Assembly: GCA_015063135.1 (NCBI GenBank) | Contig: SUTA01000007.1 | Span: 1 to 64,000 of the forward strand | From: Thermoplasmata archaeon | Lineage (GTDB): Archaea; Thermoplasmatota; Thermoplasmata; Methanomassiliicoccales; Methanomethylophilaceae | Direction of reading: 5' to 3' | DNA: 64,000 nucleotides | In this document: piece by piece, positions 56,135 to 64,000 of the stretch | Layout of the letters: the number at the start of each line of letters is the position of its first letter | Numbering within the stretch: the stretch's first letter is position 1 | Position numbers and translations under genes: made by a program | The notes under the pieces: generated by a model | Databases searched by the model: none | What the model saw: the letters and a program-made list of their open reading frames with translations, nothing else | What the model was told of the DNA's origin: nothing

Positions 56135-57078
56135 CCGTGCTCACCCCGGACCAGGTCGAGGAGAAGTACGGCAGGATGTTCTGCCGCGGCCTCTACACAC
56201 TGGTGGACGAGGAGAACGGCATCGCCCAGGTCCTGGAGCGCTGCTCCGCGCAGGGCCCGGCCGAATGGGACATCATGAACAGGCGCCGCTCGGGAGGCGT
56301 GATCAACGTGATACGCCAGGAGTCCGGCCTCATGGTCATGGACACCGTGATCGGCGAGAGGGAGCTCAACTTCGGCCCCGCCGCCGAGCACGTGGGCGGC
56401 CAGGGGCTGGCGGCCCTCAAGGTCGAGGGCGACGAGGTCCGCACCACATGGTACGGCATCGCCGGCGCGGGAGTCGGCATCGGGGCGTGCCTGCCTGGGT
56501 GCAGGGACGTCATCCGCACGGAGTACCCCGATGACTTCACCATAGGCGGGGCGCACGCCGCCCACGTCGACATCATCACGCCCAAGCTCGTGAGGGTCAT
56601 CATCGGAGTCGACGACACGGACACCAAGGAGAAGGGCGCCTCGTGGGTCGCGTCCCTCAAGCTCGGGATGACCTGCCCAGTGGGGCACTTCCTGGGCCAC
56701 AAGATCATCCAGCTGAACCCCCTGGTCCCCAACAAGACCACCAACTGCTGCTCTACCGCCGTCGCGTTCGCCGTGAAGGAGAGCGAGATCCCGGCCCTCG
56801 TCGAGTACGCCACCGAGTTTATCAGGAAGGAATCATACTCCGAGGATTCCGTCATCACCGTCTTCAAGGGCCTCAAGGTGCCGGAGAAGCTGGCGGAGTT
56901 CGGATGGAGCTGCAAATCCGTGCTGTACACCCAGGAGGACGCCATCAAGGCGGCCGGGGAGAACGGGGTGCAGATCATCAGCGTGACGGGAATGAAAGGT
57001 GTCATAGGCGCCGTCGCGGCCATCGGATGCTTCGACATGGGCGAGAAGGCCGCAGGAATAGCCGAGGACTTCCAGTGA
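56128..57078 (+). CDS. Methanogenesis marker protein 11
   Basis: ATG 56128 overlaps kptA by 7 nt. 316 residues with IIGVDDTDTKEKGASWVASLKLG (DDTDT motif shared with TiaS-type proteins) near residue 153, the VPNKTTNCCSTAVAFAV stretch, and a C-terminal GVQIISVTGMKGVIGAVAAIGCFDMGEKAAGIAEDF. The family is found only in methanogens and its role is not established; an ATP-dependent RNA- or cofactor-modifying function is possible by analogy. Its presence is the clearest methanogen marker in the window. Confidence 0.9.
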   Translation: MVTVLTPDQVEEKYGRMFCRGLYTLVDEENGIAQVLERCSAQGPAEWDIMNRRRSGGVINVIRQESGLMVMDTVIGERELNFGPAAEHVGGQGLAALKVEGDEVRTTWYGIAGAGVGIGACLPGCRDVIRTEYPDDFTIGGAHAAHVDIITPKLVRVIIGVDDTDTKEKGASWVASLKLGMTCPVGHFLGHKIIQLNPLVPNKTTNCCSTAVAFAVKESEIPALVEYATEFIRKESYSEDSVITVFKGLKVPEKLAEFGWSCKSVLYTQEDAIKAAGENGVQIISVTGMKGVIGAVAAIGCFDMGEKAAGIAEDFQ

Positions 57079-57935
57079 CAGTATTCCACAAGATCATCAG
57101 CGACCAGGCATATTCGGCCTACCAGAACCAGCTCGAGCGCGAGGTCCGCTCCCAGCCGCTCCCCCAGCACATCGCCATCATCATGGACGGCAACCGCAGG
57201 TTCGCCAGGGAGATGGGCGAGTCCCCCGAGGAGGGACACAGGCGGGGCAGGGACAAGCTGGAGGAGGTCCTCCACTGGTGCCTCGACCTGGGGATAAAGG
57301 ACCTGACGGTCTACGCGTTCTCCACCGAGAACTTCCGCCGCGAGGAGTCGGAGGTGGATTACCTCATGGAGCTCCTGGAGACCACCCTCTACGACTTCGC
57401 CGACGACCCCAGGATCCACGAGAACGAGGTCAAGCTGAGGGTTATAGGCGACCTGGACATGGTCCCCGAGGGAATCCAGGAGGCCGCCGACTACGCGCTG
57501 AAGAAGACCGAGGGCTACGGCAAGCACTCGCTGAACCTCGCCATCGCCTACGGCGGCAGGCAGGACATCACCAACGCGGTCCGCAGCCTGGCCCAGGACG
57601 TCCTGGATGGCAAGATAGCCGTGGACGACATCAACGAGGCCATGGTCTCCAGCCGCATCTCAACCAACGGGCTGCCCGACCCGGACCTGGTCCTGCGCAC
57701 ATCGGGCGAGCTCAGGATCTCCAACTTCCTTCTCTGGCAGATGGCCTACTCGGAGCTGTACTTCACCGACGTCTACTGGCCCGGCTTCAGGTACATCGAC
57801 CTCCTGAGGGCCATAAGGAACTACCAGAACCGCAAGAGGCGCTACGGGGAGCGACCATGCATTACGACGTCGTCTTCCTCCATGCGCCCAGCGTCTACGA
57901 TTTCAGGAAGAAGCCCATCTTCTACGGTCCCGTGA
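57075..57935 (+). CDS. uppS: cis-Prenyltransferase (UppS family)
   Basis: It begins at GTG 57075 overlapping the marker-11 stop (GTGA). The family motif HIAIIMDGNRRFARE is at about residue 32, then GHRRGRDKLEEVLHWCLDLGI, YAFSTENFRREESEV, LNLAIAYGGRQDI and PDLVLRTSGELRISNFLLWQMAYSELYF. It makes the long-chain Z-prenyl diphosphate used as a glycan carrier lipid. The last 26 residues overlap the next gene and look out of frame. Confidence 0.92.
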   Translation: MTVFHKIISDQAYSAYQNQLEREVRSQPLPQHIAIIMDGNRRFAREMGESPEEGHRRGRDKLEEVLHWCLDLGIKDLTVYAFSTENFRREESEVDYLMELLETTLYDFADDPRIHENEVKLRVIGDLDMVPEGIQEAADYALKKTEGYGKHSLNLAIAYGGRQDITNAVRSLAQDVLDGKIAVDDINEAMVSSRISTNGLPDPDLVLRTSGELRISNFLLWQMAYSELYFTDVYWPGFRYIDLLRAIRNYQNRKRRYGERPCITTSSSSMRPASTISGRSPSSTVP

Positions 57936-59581
57936 GCGACGTCATCCCGTCATCCCCCGTGTTCGAGATGTACCCGGTGGGCTTCATGACGATATCCAGC
58001 CACCTGGAGGCCGCGGGCTACCGCACCAGGATCTGCAACATAGCGGTCCAGATGCTGTCCAGCGAGAAGTTCGACGCGGAGAGGAAGATAGCGTCCATCG
58101 ACTCGGATGTCTACGCCATCGACCTCCACTGGATGCCCCACGCCCACGGCGCCATAGAGCTGGCCAGGATAGTCAAGAAGTACCATCCCGACTCCAAGGT
58201 CGAGTTCGGCGGCTTCACATCGTCGTACTTCCACCAGGAGCTCATCCAGCGCCCGGAGATCGACCTGGTCATGCGCGGGGACACCACCGAGGTGCCCACG
58301 GTCATGATGATGGACGCCCTCTCCAAGGGGAAGGACCTCTCCGACATCCCGAACCTCACATGGAAGGACGATTCCGGCAGGATCCACGAGAACCCGCTGA
58401 CCTACGTCGCGGAGGATTTGGACGACATCTTGTTCGACTACGGCACCATGATCAAGTGCACCATGCGCAACCTGGATGTCAAGGGGGCCCTCCCGTGGTA
58501 CGGCTGGGACAAGCTCCCTCTGACATCGGCGTTCACGGTCAGGGGGTGTTCCATCAACTGCGCCGAGTGCGGCGGGTCCCACCATGCCAACGGGAAGGTC
58601 GCGTGCAGGAAGCATCCCGCGTTCCGCAGCCCCGAGAAGCTGGCCGGGGACCTCGACAGGATACAATCGTACCTCAACACTCCTATCTTCATAGTGGGTG
58701 ATCTGAGGCAGGCCGGCCCGGACTACGCCATGAGGTTCCTGGAGGAGTGCCGCGCCAGGCGCATCAGGAACCATGTGATCATCGAGCTTTTCAACGGTGC
58801 CACCGCCGATTACTTCCACGAGCTGGACAGGACCTTCGAGGGAGGGTACACCATAGAGTTCTCGCCCGATTCCCACGATGAGAAGGTCCGCTCCGCCCTC
58901 GGCAAGGGATACACCAACGAGGCCATCGAGAAGACGCTGCCGGCGGCCTTCGCCAACGGCTGCCAGAGGTTCGACATGTTCTACATGAACGGGCTGCCGT
59001 TCCAGGACAGGGAATCCGCGATGAGCAGTGCGAGGGCATCCAGGAAACTGTGGTCGCTGGTGGGCAGGGACGACGGGCTGTTCATCTACAACGCTCCGTT
59101 CGCGCCCTTCGTCGATCCCGGCAGCAGGGTGTTCGAGGAGCCGGAGAAGTGGGGGTACACCCTCAGGGCCCGCACCCTGGAGGACCACAGGAGGCTGCTG
59201 GACAACCCGTCGTGGAAGCATGTCCTCTCCTATGAGACCAAATGGATGACCAGGGACGACGTCGCGGAGATATCCTACGATGCGGCGATCGAGCTGGCGA
59301 CCATCGAGCATCAGGCGGGGAGGCTGGACGATGCCGTCTTCGAGGACCGCTGCCGCCGCACCGAGTTCGCCAGGGACCTGATGCACAGGGTGGACGAGAT
59401 CATGCTGATCCAGGACCCGGAGGAGCGCGAGGCGAGGCTCTGGGAGACCAAGGACGACGGCATGAGGATGATGAACTCCACCATCGCCAACAAGAACGAC
59501 CTGGATTGGAAGGCCAGCTCGATCATAGCGAACACCCCGAGGGTCGCCCTGGGGCTCGCCAAGTCCTATCTCCGTCGCTGA
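57857..59581 (+). CDS. B12-binding-domain radical SAM protein (Ta0216-like)
   Basis: 574 residues. The N-terminal cobalamin-binding-type fold (VVFLHAPSVYDFR...YPVGFMTISSHLEAAGYRTRICN...DVYAIDLHWMPHAHGAIELARIVKKYHPDSKVEFGG) precedes a radical SAM core with VRGCSINCAECGGS, the Cys triad C-x3-x-C-x2-C near residue 235, and FEGGYTIEFSPDSHDEKVRSALGKGY. A helical C-terminal part follows. This matches an archaeal family typified by Ta0216 of Thermoplasma. The reaction is unknown; many relatives are methylases. It starts inside uppS. Confidence 0.85.
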   Translation: MHYDVVFLHAPSVYDFRKKPIFYGPVSDVIPSSPVFEMYPVGFMTISSHLEAAGYRTRICNIAVQMLSSEKFDAERKIASIDSDVYAIDLHWMPHAHGAIELARIVKKYHPDSKVEFGGFTSSYFHQELIQRPEIDLVMRGDTTEVPTVMMMDALSKGKDLSDIPNLTWKDDSGRIHENPLTYVAEDLDDILFDYGTMIKCTMRNLDVKGALPWYGWDKLPLTSAFTVRGCSINCAECGGSHHANGKVACRKHPAFRSPEKLAGDLDRIQSYLNTPIFIVGDLRQAGPDYAMRFLEECRARRIRNHVIIELFNGATADYFHELDRTFEGGYTIEFSPDSHDEKVRSALGKGYTNEAIEKTLPAAFANGCQRFDMFYMNGLPFQDRESAMSSARASRKLWSLVGRDDGLFIYNAPFAPFVDPGSRVFEEPEKWGYTLRARTLEDHRRLLDNPSWKHVLSYETKWMTRDDVAEISYDAAIELATIEHQAGRLDDAVFEDRCRRTEFARDLMHRVDEIMLIQDPEEREARLWETKDDGMRMMNSTIANKNDLDWKASSIIANTPRVALGLAKSYLRR

Positions 59582-60381
59582 CGGGACATCTGCCTCGATT
59601 TCTCGATGGTGGCGTCGATCGCCGATATGACGGCGGAGCGCAGCCCCATATCCTCGAGGGTCCTAACGCCTTCGATCGTGGTGCCGGCGGGGGAGCATAC
59701 CTCGTCCTTGAGGACGTCCGGGTGCTTGCCGGTGTCGAGGACCATCTTGGCCGCTCCGAGCATGGACTGGGCCGCCAGCATGATGGACGCCTCTCTTGAG
59801 AGCCCGTTGAGGACTCCTGCATCGGCCATGGCGTCGATGACCATGTACATGAACGCGGGGGAGCTTCCTGCGATACCCGTTATGGCGTCCATCTGGGATT
59901 CGGGAACCTCGGCCACGAGTCCGACGGATTCCAGTATGTCGGCCACCTTCTCCTTCTCGGCGGGGGTCATCTTGACGTCGCACGTGTAGCCCATGGCGCC
60001 TTCCAGCACCATGCAGCAGTGGTTGGGCATGACCCTCACGATCTTGGCATCTGGCACATATCCGGAGAGCTTCTCCATGGTGAGCCCGGCGACGATGCTT
60101 ATGACGATCCTGCCGTCCCCGATCTTCACGTCCTCGTCCTCGAAGAGGCCGGCGACATGCTTGGGCTTGACGGCTATGACGACCATATCGCACTTGTCGC
60201 ACATCTCCTTGGCGCGCTCGTAGACCTCGATGCCGTACCTGGACGACATCCTCGCCCTGGTGGACTCGCTGGGGGCGCAGGCGACTATGTCGTCCTTGGA
60301 GAACACCCCTTTCGAGAGCAGCCCTCCGATGAGGGCCTCTGCCATCTTTCCGGCTCCGATGAAACCTATAGCAGCGCGCAT
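59566..60381 (-). CDS. proC: Pyrroline-5-carboxylate reductase ProC
   Basis: Read as its own gene from ATG 60381 it has 271 residues, the normal ProC length: IGFIGAGKMAEALIGGLLSKG (NADPH loop), VVIAVKPKHV, IVSIVAGLTMEKL, VRVMPNHCCMVLEGAMGYT, the catalytic-region DAITGIAGSSPAFMYMVIDAMADAGVLNGL and DEVCSPAGTTIEGVRTLE. It makes proline from pyrroline-5-carboxylate. A TTTATC element about 28 nt before the ATG and a hairpin further upstream favour a separate transcription unit, although the upstream GltS-like frame is open into it. Confidence 0.88.
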   Translation of the reverse strand: MRAAIGFIGAGKMAEALIGGLLSKGVFSKDDIVACAPSESTRARMSSRYGIEVYERAKEMCDKCDMVVIAVKPKHVAGLFEDEDVKIGDGRIVISIVAGLTMEKLSGYVPDAKIVRVMPNHCCMVLEGAMGYTCDVKMTPAEKEKVADILESVGLVAEVPESQMDAITGIAGSSPAFMYMVIDAMADAGVLNGLSREASIMLAAQSMLGAAKMVLDTGKHPDVLKDEVCSPAGTTIEGVRTLEDMGLRSAVISAIDATIEKSRQMSRQRRR

Positions 60382-61884
60382 GCTCGGACATTCCGTTCGG
60401 ATAGATAAAGCGTTGGCGGTTCTCCCGCTGCAACAGCCCGCGGGGGCCCCGCGGGCATGGGATGCGGTTCGTGCGTGCCTGATACCTGTGGCGGCGGCAA
60501 TATCCGAATCCACGGTGCAGAGGTCGTCGAGGGATAGCTCGGACAGGGACCTGTGGCCGGATACGCGCAGGAACACCCTGATCTCCTCGGACGTGGCGTT
60601 GAGGTAGTTTCCGACCCTCTTGGCCCCGGCCTCCTGATCGAGGCGGGACTCCAGCTCCGGATCCTGGGTGGCGATGCCCATCGGGCACCTCCCCCCGTTG
60701 CAGGCCCTGTATTTCTGGCATCCAAGCGCCATGAGCGCTGCGGAGGCCACGGCTACGGCGTCCGCGCCCATGGCCAGCGCCTTGATGAAGTCCCTGCTGG
60801 TCTTGAGACCTCCGGTTACCACTAGCTCCTGGTGCATGCCGTGGGCATCCATGTATCTCCTGGCCCTCGACAGGGCGTAGAGGGTGGGTACTGTGGAGGC
60901 ATCCTTGAGGAATTTGGGAGAGGAGCCAGTGGCGCCTCCCCTGCCGTCTATGGTGATGAAGTCGCATCCGGAACCGGAGATGAACTCGAGGTCCTCCTCT
61001 ATGTGCCCGGCGGCTATCTTCACCCCTATGGGCTTGCCCTTGGTCTCCTCGCGGAGGTAGTCGACCATGGCCCTTAGGTCTTCGGGGCCGTTTATCTCGG
61101 GGAATCTGGAGGGGCTCTGTATGTCCCGGCCCCTCGGCCTCCCCCTCATGAAGGCTATGATGTCCGTGACCTTGTCCCCGGGGAGGTGCCCGCCCATGCC
61201 GGGTTTGGTGCCCTGGCCTATCTTGATCTCCACTGCATCGCACTTCTCGAACGTCTCCATGCACACGCTGTATCTGTTGGGGACGTACTCGAAGATGTAC
61301 CTGTACGCGTTGTCGGCCTCGTCGGGCAGCACGCCGCCCTCTCCGCTGCACATCGCGGTCCTCGCCATGGCGGAGCCCTTTGACAGGGCGATCTTGGCCC
61401 TTCCAGACAGCGCACCGAAGCTCATATGCGACACGTAGACGGGGGTCTCGATGACCATGGGCTTGGCGGCCCCTTTCCCTATCGTGACGCTTATGTCGAC
61501 CTCCTCGCCGTCATCGAGAGGAGGATGTGCTAGCTGTCCCCCGAGGAACAGGATGTCGTCGAACGACGGCACCGGGAGGAGGGTGTCCATGGGCTCTCCG
61601 GCGGACCTGCCCGTGAGGGCCATGGCGTGGATCTCGTCCATCTGCCCGCCGTCCTTCCTGACGAGCTTCGGGTCGATGGAGAGGTCGGCACCGGAGGGCT
61701 CCTCCGCAGTGGATCCCGCAGATGCGATGGTGCCGCTTCTCGGCTCGTCGTCGAGCCTTACGAAATCGCTCTTGGAGGCATGGCAGACCGGACAGACCCA
61801 GTCGTCCGGAAGTTCGTCGAATTTCACCGGTTCTACGTCCTCGTCGTAGATTTCGCCGCAGATGGAGCACCTGTATCTCGCCAT
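59566..61884 (-). CDS. Rubredoxin/FMN-type glutamate synthase-like protein, open frame into proC
   Basis: Residues 1-50 are a rubredoxin (CSICGEIYDEDVEPVKFDELPDDWVCPVCHASK). The body is the FMN-binding glutamate synthase domain: YVSHMSFGALSGRAKIALSKGSA, EIKIGQGTKPGMGGHLPGDKVT, GVKIAAGHIEEDLEFISGSGCDFITIDGRGGATGSSP, and an Fe-S-type CQKYRACNGGRCPMGIATQDPEL. It should end near residue 460 (ATGI, about 60500). No stop occurs in any frame before proC, so the frame continues through a hairpin (60436-60456) and joins ProC in frame as a 772-aa ORF. Whether this is a true fusion or a lost stop is unclear. Confidence 0.75.
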   Translation of the reverse strand: MARYRCSICGEIYDEDVEPVKFDELPDDWVCPVCHASKSDFVRLDDEPRSGTIASAGSTAEEPSGADLSIDPKLVRKDGGQMDEIHAMALTGRSAGEPMDTLLPVPSFDDILFLGGQLAHPPLDDGEEVDISVTIGKGAAKPMVIETPVYVSHMSFGALSGRAKIALSKGSAMARTAMCSGEGGVLPDEADNAYRYIFEYVPNRYSVCMETFEKCDAVEIKIGQGTKPGMGGHLPGDKVTDIIAFMRGRPRGRDIQSPSRFPEINGPEDLRAMVDYLREETKGKPIGVKIAAGHIEEDLEFISGSGCDFITIDGRGGATGSSPKFLKDASTVPTLYALSRARRYMDAHGMHQELVVTGGLKTSRDFIKALAMGADAVAVASAALMALGCQKYRACNGGRCPMGIATQDPELESRLDQEAGAKRVGNYLNATSEEIRVFLRVSGHRSLSELSLDDLCTVDSDIAAATGIRHARTASHARGAPAGCCSGRTANALSIRTECPSMRAAIGFIGAGKMAEALIGGLLSKGVFSKDDIVACAPSESTRARMSSRYGIEVYERAKEMCDKCDMVVIAVKPKHVAGLFEDEDVKIGDGRIVISIVAGLTMEKLSGYVPDAKIVRVMPNHCCMVLEGAMGYTCDVKMTPAEKEKVADILESVGLVAEVPESQMDAITGIAGSSPAFMYMVIDAMADAGVLNGLSREASIMLAAQSMLGAAKMVLDTGKHPDVLKDEVCSPAGTTIEGVRTLEDMGLRSAVISAIDATIEKSRQMSRQRRR
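60436..60456 (-). terminator. Hairpin GCCCGCGG / CCGCGGGC between the GltS-like part and proC
   Basis: A near-perfect long GC stem, 55 nt upstream of the proC ATG. It resembles other terminators in this window and lies in the non-conserved linker of the 772-aa frame. Confidence 0.5.
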
Positions 61885-62054
61885 GGTATCAGGTTCGAAT
61901 CGGCTCGTGGGTTATTAGCCTAATGCCTCGCCGGGACGGCCTCCTGGTACCTCTGCGGAAATTGGGCATTTTCTGCTGTCTGATCGCGATTTGATGATAT
62001 TTCAACAAACCTGTTGGACGAGTGCCCCATCGGCGTTCGACTGTTGGTGCTCTT

Positions 62055-62066
62055 CTATATATATTC
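62055..62066 (+). promoter_or_regulatory. TATA box of the fpo operon
   Basis: CTATATATATTC, the most TATA-rich spot in the right end, about 51 nt before the fpoA ATG. It predicts a leader of roughly 25 nt that contains GGTGGGC. Confidence 0.65.
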
Positions 62067-62110
62067 TAGGGGTGGAACCTTTATGTACTTACAGGACTTG
62101 GTGGGCAACT

Positions 62111-62473
62111 ATGTCACTGATCGCGTTCTATGTGCCTCTGGCGTTCGTGGCCGTCATCGCGTTCGCGTTTGCGCCATTGTCATGGTTCGTGTCGAGGTTT
62201 CTGAGACCCCAGAAACCCACTCAGTGGATGGAATCCACCTACGAGTGCGGTTCAGAACCTATCGGAGATGCTCACGTCCAGTTCAGGTTCCAATACTACG
62301 CCTTTGCGTTGATTTTCGTGGTATTTGATCTGGTCGCGACCTTCCTCATGTTGTGGGTTGTCGCCTTCTCGGGTTTGTCCCCCGAGGCCATCTTCCTCAT
62401 GATTTTGTTCTTCGGTATTCTGATTCTCGGTGTCGCATACGCTCTGAAAAAGGAGGAAAACGTATGGATATGA
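62111..62473 (+). CDS. fpoA: F420H2 dehydrogenase-like complex subunit A
   Basis: ATG 62111 follows GGTGGGC. 120 residues with three membrane helices (IAFYVPLAFVAVIAFAFAPLSWFVS, FALIFVVFDLVATFLMLWVV, AIFLMILFFGILILGVAYAL) and the NuoA/FpoA loop PTQWMESTYECGSEPIGDAHVQFRFQYYAFAL with the conserved Cys. It is part of the membrane arm of the complex-I-like ion-pumping enzyme. It overlaps fpoB by 10 nt. Confidence 0.93.
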   Translation: MSLIAFYVPLAFVAVIAFAFAPLSWFVSRFLRPQKPTQWMESTYECGSEPIGDAHVQFRFQYYAFALIFVVFDLVATFLMLWVVAFSGLSPEAIFLMILFFGILILGVAYALKKEENVWI

Positions 62474-63027
62474 GCCTCTACCCCCATGCAGTCGCCATGA
62501 GTGCTGACGAGTTCATGACATGGTCTGACGCCATGATCAATGATCTCCTCAGCTCGGGGATGAAAAAAACGATCGACACTCTGACCGGGCCCATCTGGGC
62601 CTGGGGTATGAAGAACTCCATGCACCCGCTGCACTGGGGTCTCGCATGCTGCGCTCTGGAGATGGCCGCGGCCTCCGCGCCCAGGTACGATGCAGAGCGT
62701 TACGGAATGATCTACCGTTCATCCCCCAGGCAGACCGATATCCTGCTGGTCAACGGATGGATCTCCAAGAAGATCCGCCCCGACCTCAGGCGTCTGTACG
62801 AACAGATACCCAACCCCAAGTGGGTCGTGGCCATGGGCGAGTGCGCCATCTCCGGCGGACCCTGGTACGACTCCTACAACATCGTCCAGGGACTCGACCA
62901 GATCGTTCCCGTGGACATTTACATACCCGGGTGCCCCGCAAGGCCCGACGCTATGATCGACGGATTCATGCTCCTCCAGAAGAAGATCGAGAGCTACTTC
63001 AGGAGAGGAGTCACCATGGAGGACTGA
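62464..63027 (+). CDS. fpoB: F420H2 dehydrogenase-like complex subunit B (NuoB type)
   Basis: GGAGG lies 7 nt before ATG 62464. 187 residues with the N2 [4Fe-4S] ligands: GLACCALEM (paired Cys, near residue 60), VVAMGECAISGG and IPGCPARPDAMIDGFMLLQKKI. It carries electrons from the peripheral arm to the membrane quinone/methanophenazine site. In this order the complex has no FpoF and is thought to take electrons from ferredoxin or another donor; the window cannot show this. Confidence 0.95.
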   Translation: MDMSLYPHAVAMSADEFMTWSDAMINDLLSSGMKKTIDTLTGPIWAWGMKNSMHPLHWGLACCALEMAAASAPRYDAERYGMIYRSSPRQTDILLVNGWISKKIRPDLRRLYEQIPNPKWVVAMGECAISGGPWYDSYNIVQGLDQIVPVDIYIPGCPARPDAMIDGFMLLQKKIESYFRRGVTMED

Positions 63028-63029
63028 GC

Positions 63030-63497
63030 ATGGACGGCGAAGTTCTTCAGGCCCCCTCCGTCGACGAGATCGTCGCGCAGCTGAAGGCGCACTGCCCCTG
63101 CGTCGAGGTCACCAAGACCGAGGAGCGCAGGGTCTACGCCAAAGTACCCGCTGAGAACAACTTCAAGGTGTGCCAGTTCATCCACGACAATCTGACCTTC
63201 GAGCACTGCTCGACCGTCATCGGGGTGGACTACATCGACCACCTGACGGTGGTCTACCACCTGACCAACTACTACACCGGCGTCATGATTGAGCTGTCCG
63301 CCGATGTCGACTCCGAGAACCCCCACATCCAGTCCGTCACCCCCATATGGGAGGGCGCCAACTGGCATGAGAGGGAGCAGTGGGAGCTCTTCGGCATCGT
63401 CTTCGACAACCACCCGAGGCTCGAGAGGCTGCTCACGCCCAAGACGTACGAGTTCTTCCCCTTCAGGAAATCATACAAGCTCAGGGGGTGGGAGTGA
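63030..63497 (+). CDS. fpoC: F420H2 dehydrogenase-like complex subunit C (NuoC type)
   Basis: It starts 2 nt after the fpoB stop. 155 residues with the 30-kDa-subunit pattern DYIDHLTVVYHLTNYYTGVMIELSADVDSENPHIQSVTPIWEGANWHEREQWELFGIVFDNHPRLERLLTP in order (WHEREQWELFGI is the diagnostic stretch near residue 111). It helps join the hydrophilic arm to FpoD. Confidence 0.94.
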   Translation: MDGEVLQAPSVDEIVAQLKAHCPCVEVTKTEERRVYAKVPAENNFKVCQFIHDNLTFEHCSTVIGVDYIDHLTVVYHLTNYYTGVMIELSADVDSENPHIQSVTPIWEGANWHEREQWELFGIVFDNHPRLERLLTPKTYEFFPFRKSYKLRGWE

Positions 63498-64000
63498 ATG
63501 GCTGACTCCATCGTTCCCGTTAAAGAAATTGAAGAGAAGATGGATACCGACAAGATGTGGGTCATCATGGGACCCCAGCACCCCTTCTCCCACGGACTCT
63601 GGACCCTCAAGGTCCAGCTGGACGGAGAGTTCGTCACGGATGCAGATCCCATAGTAGGATACCTGCACCGCGGCTGGGAGAAGGAGACCGAGAACAGGAC
63701 CTATCCCAAGATCATCCCGATGGCCGACCGTCTCTGCTATGCGGCGTCCATGACCTACACGCACCTCTACTGCATGACTGTGGAGAAGGCGCTGGGCATC
63801 GACATCCCCGAGAAGGCCAAGTACATCAGGATCGTCGCCGACGAGGTGTGCAGGATCCAGTCCCACCTGATGTGGCTGGCCGCGGTCGGAACCGATATGG
63901 GTAACCTGACCGTGTTCCTCTGGTGCATGAGGGAGAGGGAGTTCTTCCTCGATCTCAACGTCAAGCTGACCGGCGCCAGGATGACCACCAACTACCCGCG
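63498..64000 (+). CDS. fpoD: F420H2 dehydrogenase-like complex subunit D (NuoD type), cut by window edge
   Basis: ATG 63498 directly abuts the fpoC stop, with GGAGTGA before it. The first 167 codons are present: MGPQHPFSHGLWTLKVQLDGEFVTDADPIVGYLHRGWEKETENRTYPKIIPMADRLCYAASM and DEVCRIQSHLMWLAAVGTDMGNLTVFLW, the 49-kDa subunit pattern with the quinone-site His. The gene continues beyond the window, followed presumably by the other fpo subunits. Confidence 0.95.
   Translation, partial: MADSIVPVKEIEEKMDTDKMWVIMGPQHPFSHGLWTLKVQLDGEFVTDADPIVGYLHRGWEKETENRTYPKIIPMADRLCYAASMTYTHLYCMTVEKALGIDIPEKAKYIRIVADEVCRIQSHLMWLAAVGTDMGNLTVFLWCMREREFFLDLNVKLTGARMTTNYP

Noticed and set aside
1-64000. CRISPR array or Cas genes
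   Set aside because: No regularly spaced direct repeats and no Cas-like proteins were found by eye.

Overview
The window reads as chromosome of a methanogenic archaeon of the Thermoplasmata, most likely Methanomassiliicoccales (Methanomethylophilaceae type). The evidence is methanogenesis marker protein 11, an fpoABCD cluster for an F420H2-dehydrogenase-like complex, PAN, RadA, RPA, archaeal PurP, a GGGP synthase, an RbkR-type riboflavin kinase/regulator, archaeal promoters with a TATA box about 25-28 nt before leaderless or short-leader starts, and large InlB/BspA-type adhesins typical of gut-associated members of this order. This placement is inference from gene content.

Layout. 1-1.7 kb: the tail of an unidentified gene, a hypothetical gene and a three-gene ATGA-coupled cassette whose last member belongs to a plasmid-associated family. 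1.65-14.3 kb: a minus-strand surface-protein island with an operon of two InlB-repeat membrane proteins plus an unknown protein, a secreted Ig-like protein and a 2,154-residue BspA-like giant, with a divergent wHTH gene behind a perfect 16-bp palindrome. 15.3-15.9 kb: a retropepsin-like protease paired with a DUF5678 protein. 15.95-19.1 kb: an AT-richer block with an HUH rolling-circle Rep, two small proteins that look like paralogues, and hairpin-rich non-coding stretches; it looks like an integrated plasmid or virus remnant. 19.3-22.4 kb: two tandem membrane-anchored transglutaminase-like proteins.

22.3-64 kb is mostly housekeeping: tRNA-Arg(GCG) and tRNA-Leu(TAA); archease and KptA (RNA ends); rps17e, rps2, rpoK, MBF1; msrA, thyX, a TraB-like protein, a SerB-like phosphatase; purP and purSLQ; the RPA pair; PAN; a GPN GTPase; radA; Trm-G10 and GGGPS; folD-kptA-mmp11-uppS-radical SAM, tightly coupled; a rubredoxin/GltS-like reading frame open into proC; and fpoABCD running off the right edge.

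Between 21.2 and 30.3 kb several genes lose their natural stop, and in each of five cases a -1 shift restores either an immediate stop or the continuing domain. This suggests recurrent single-base deletions, in the genome or in the assembly. C-terminal coordinates in that stretch should be read with this in mind.
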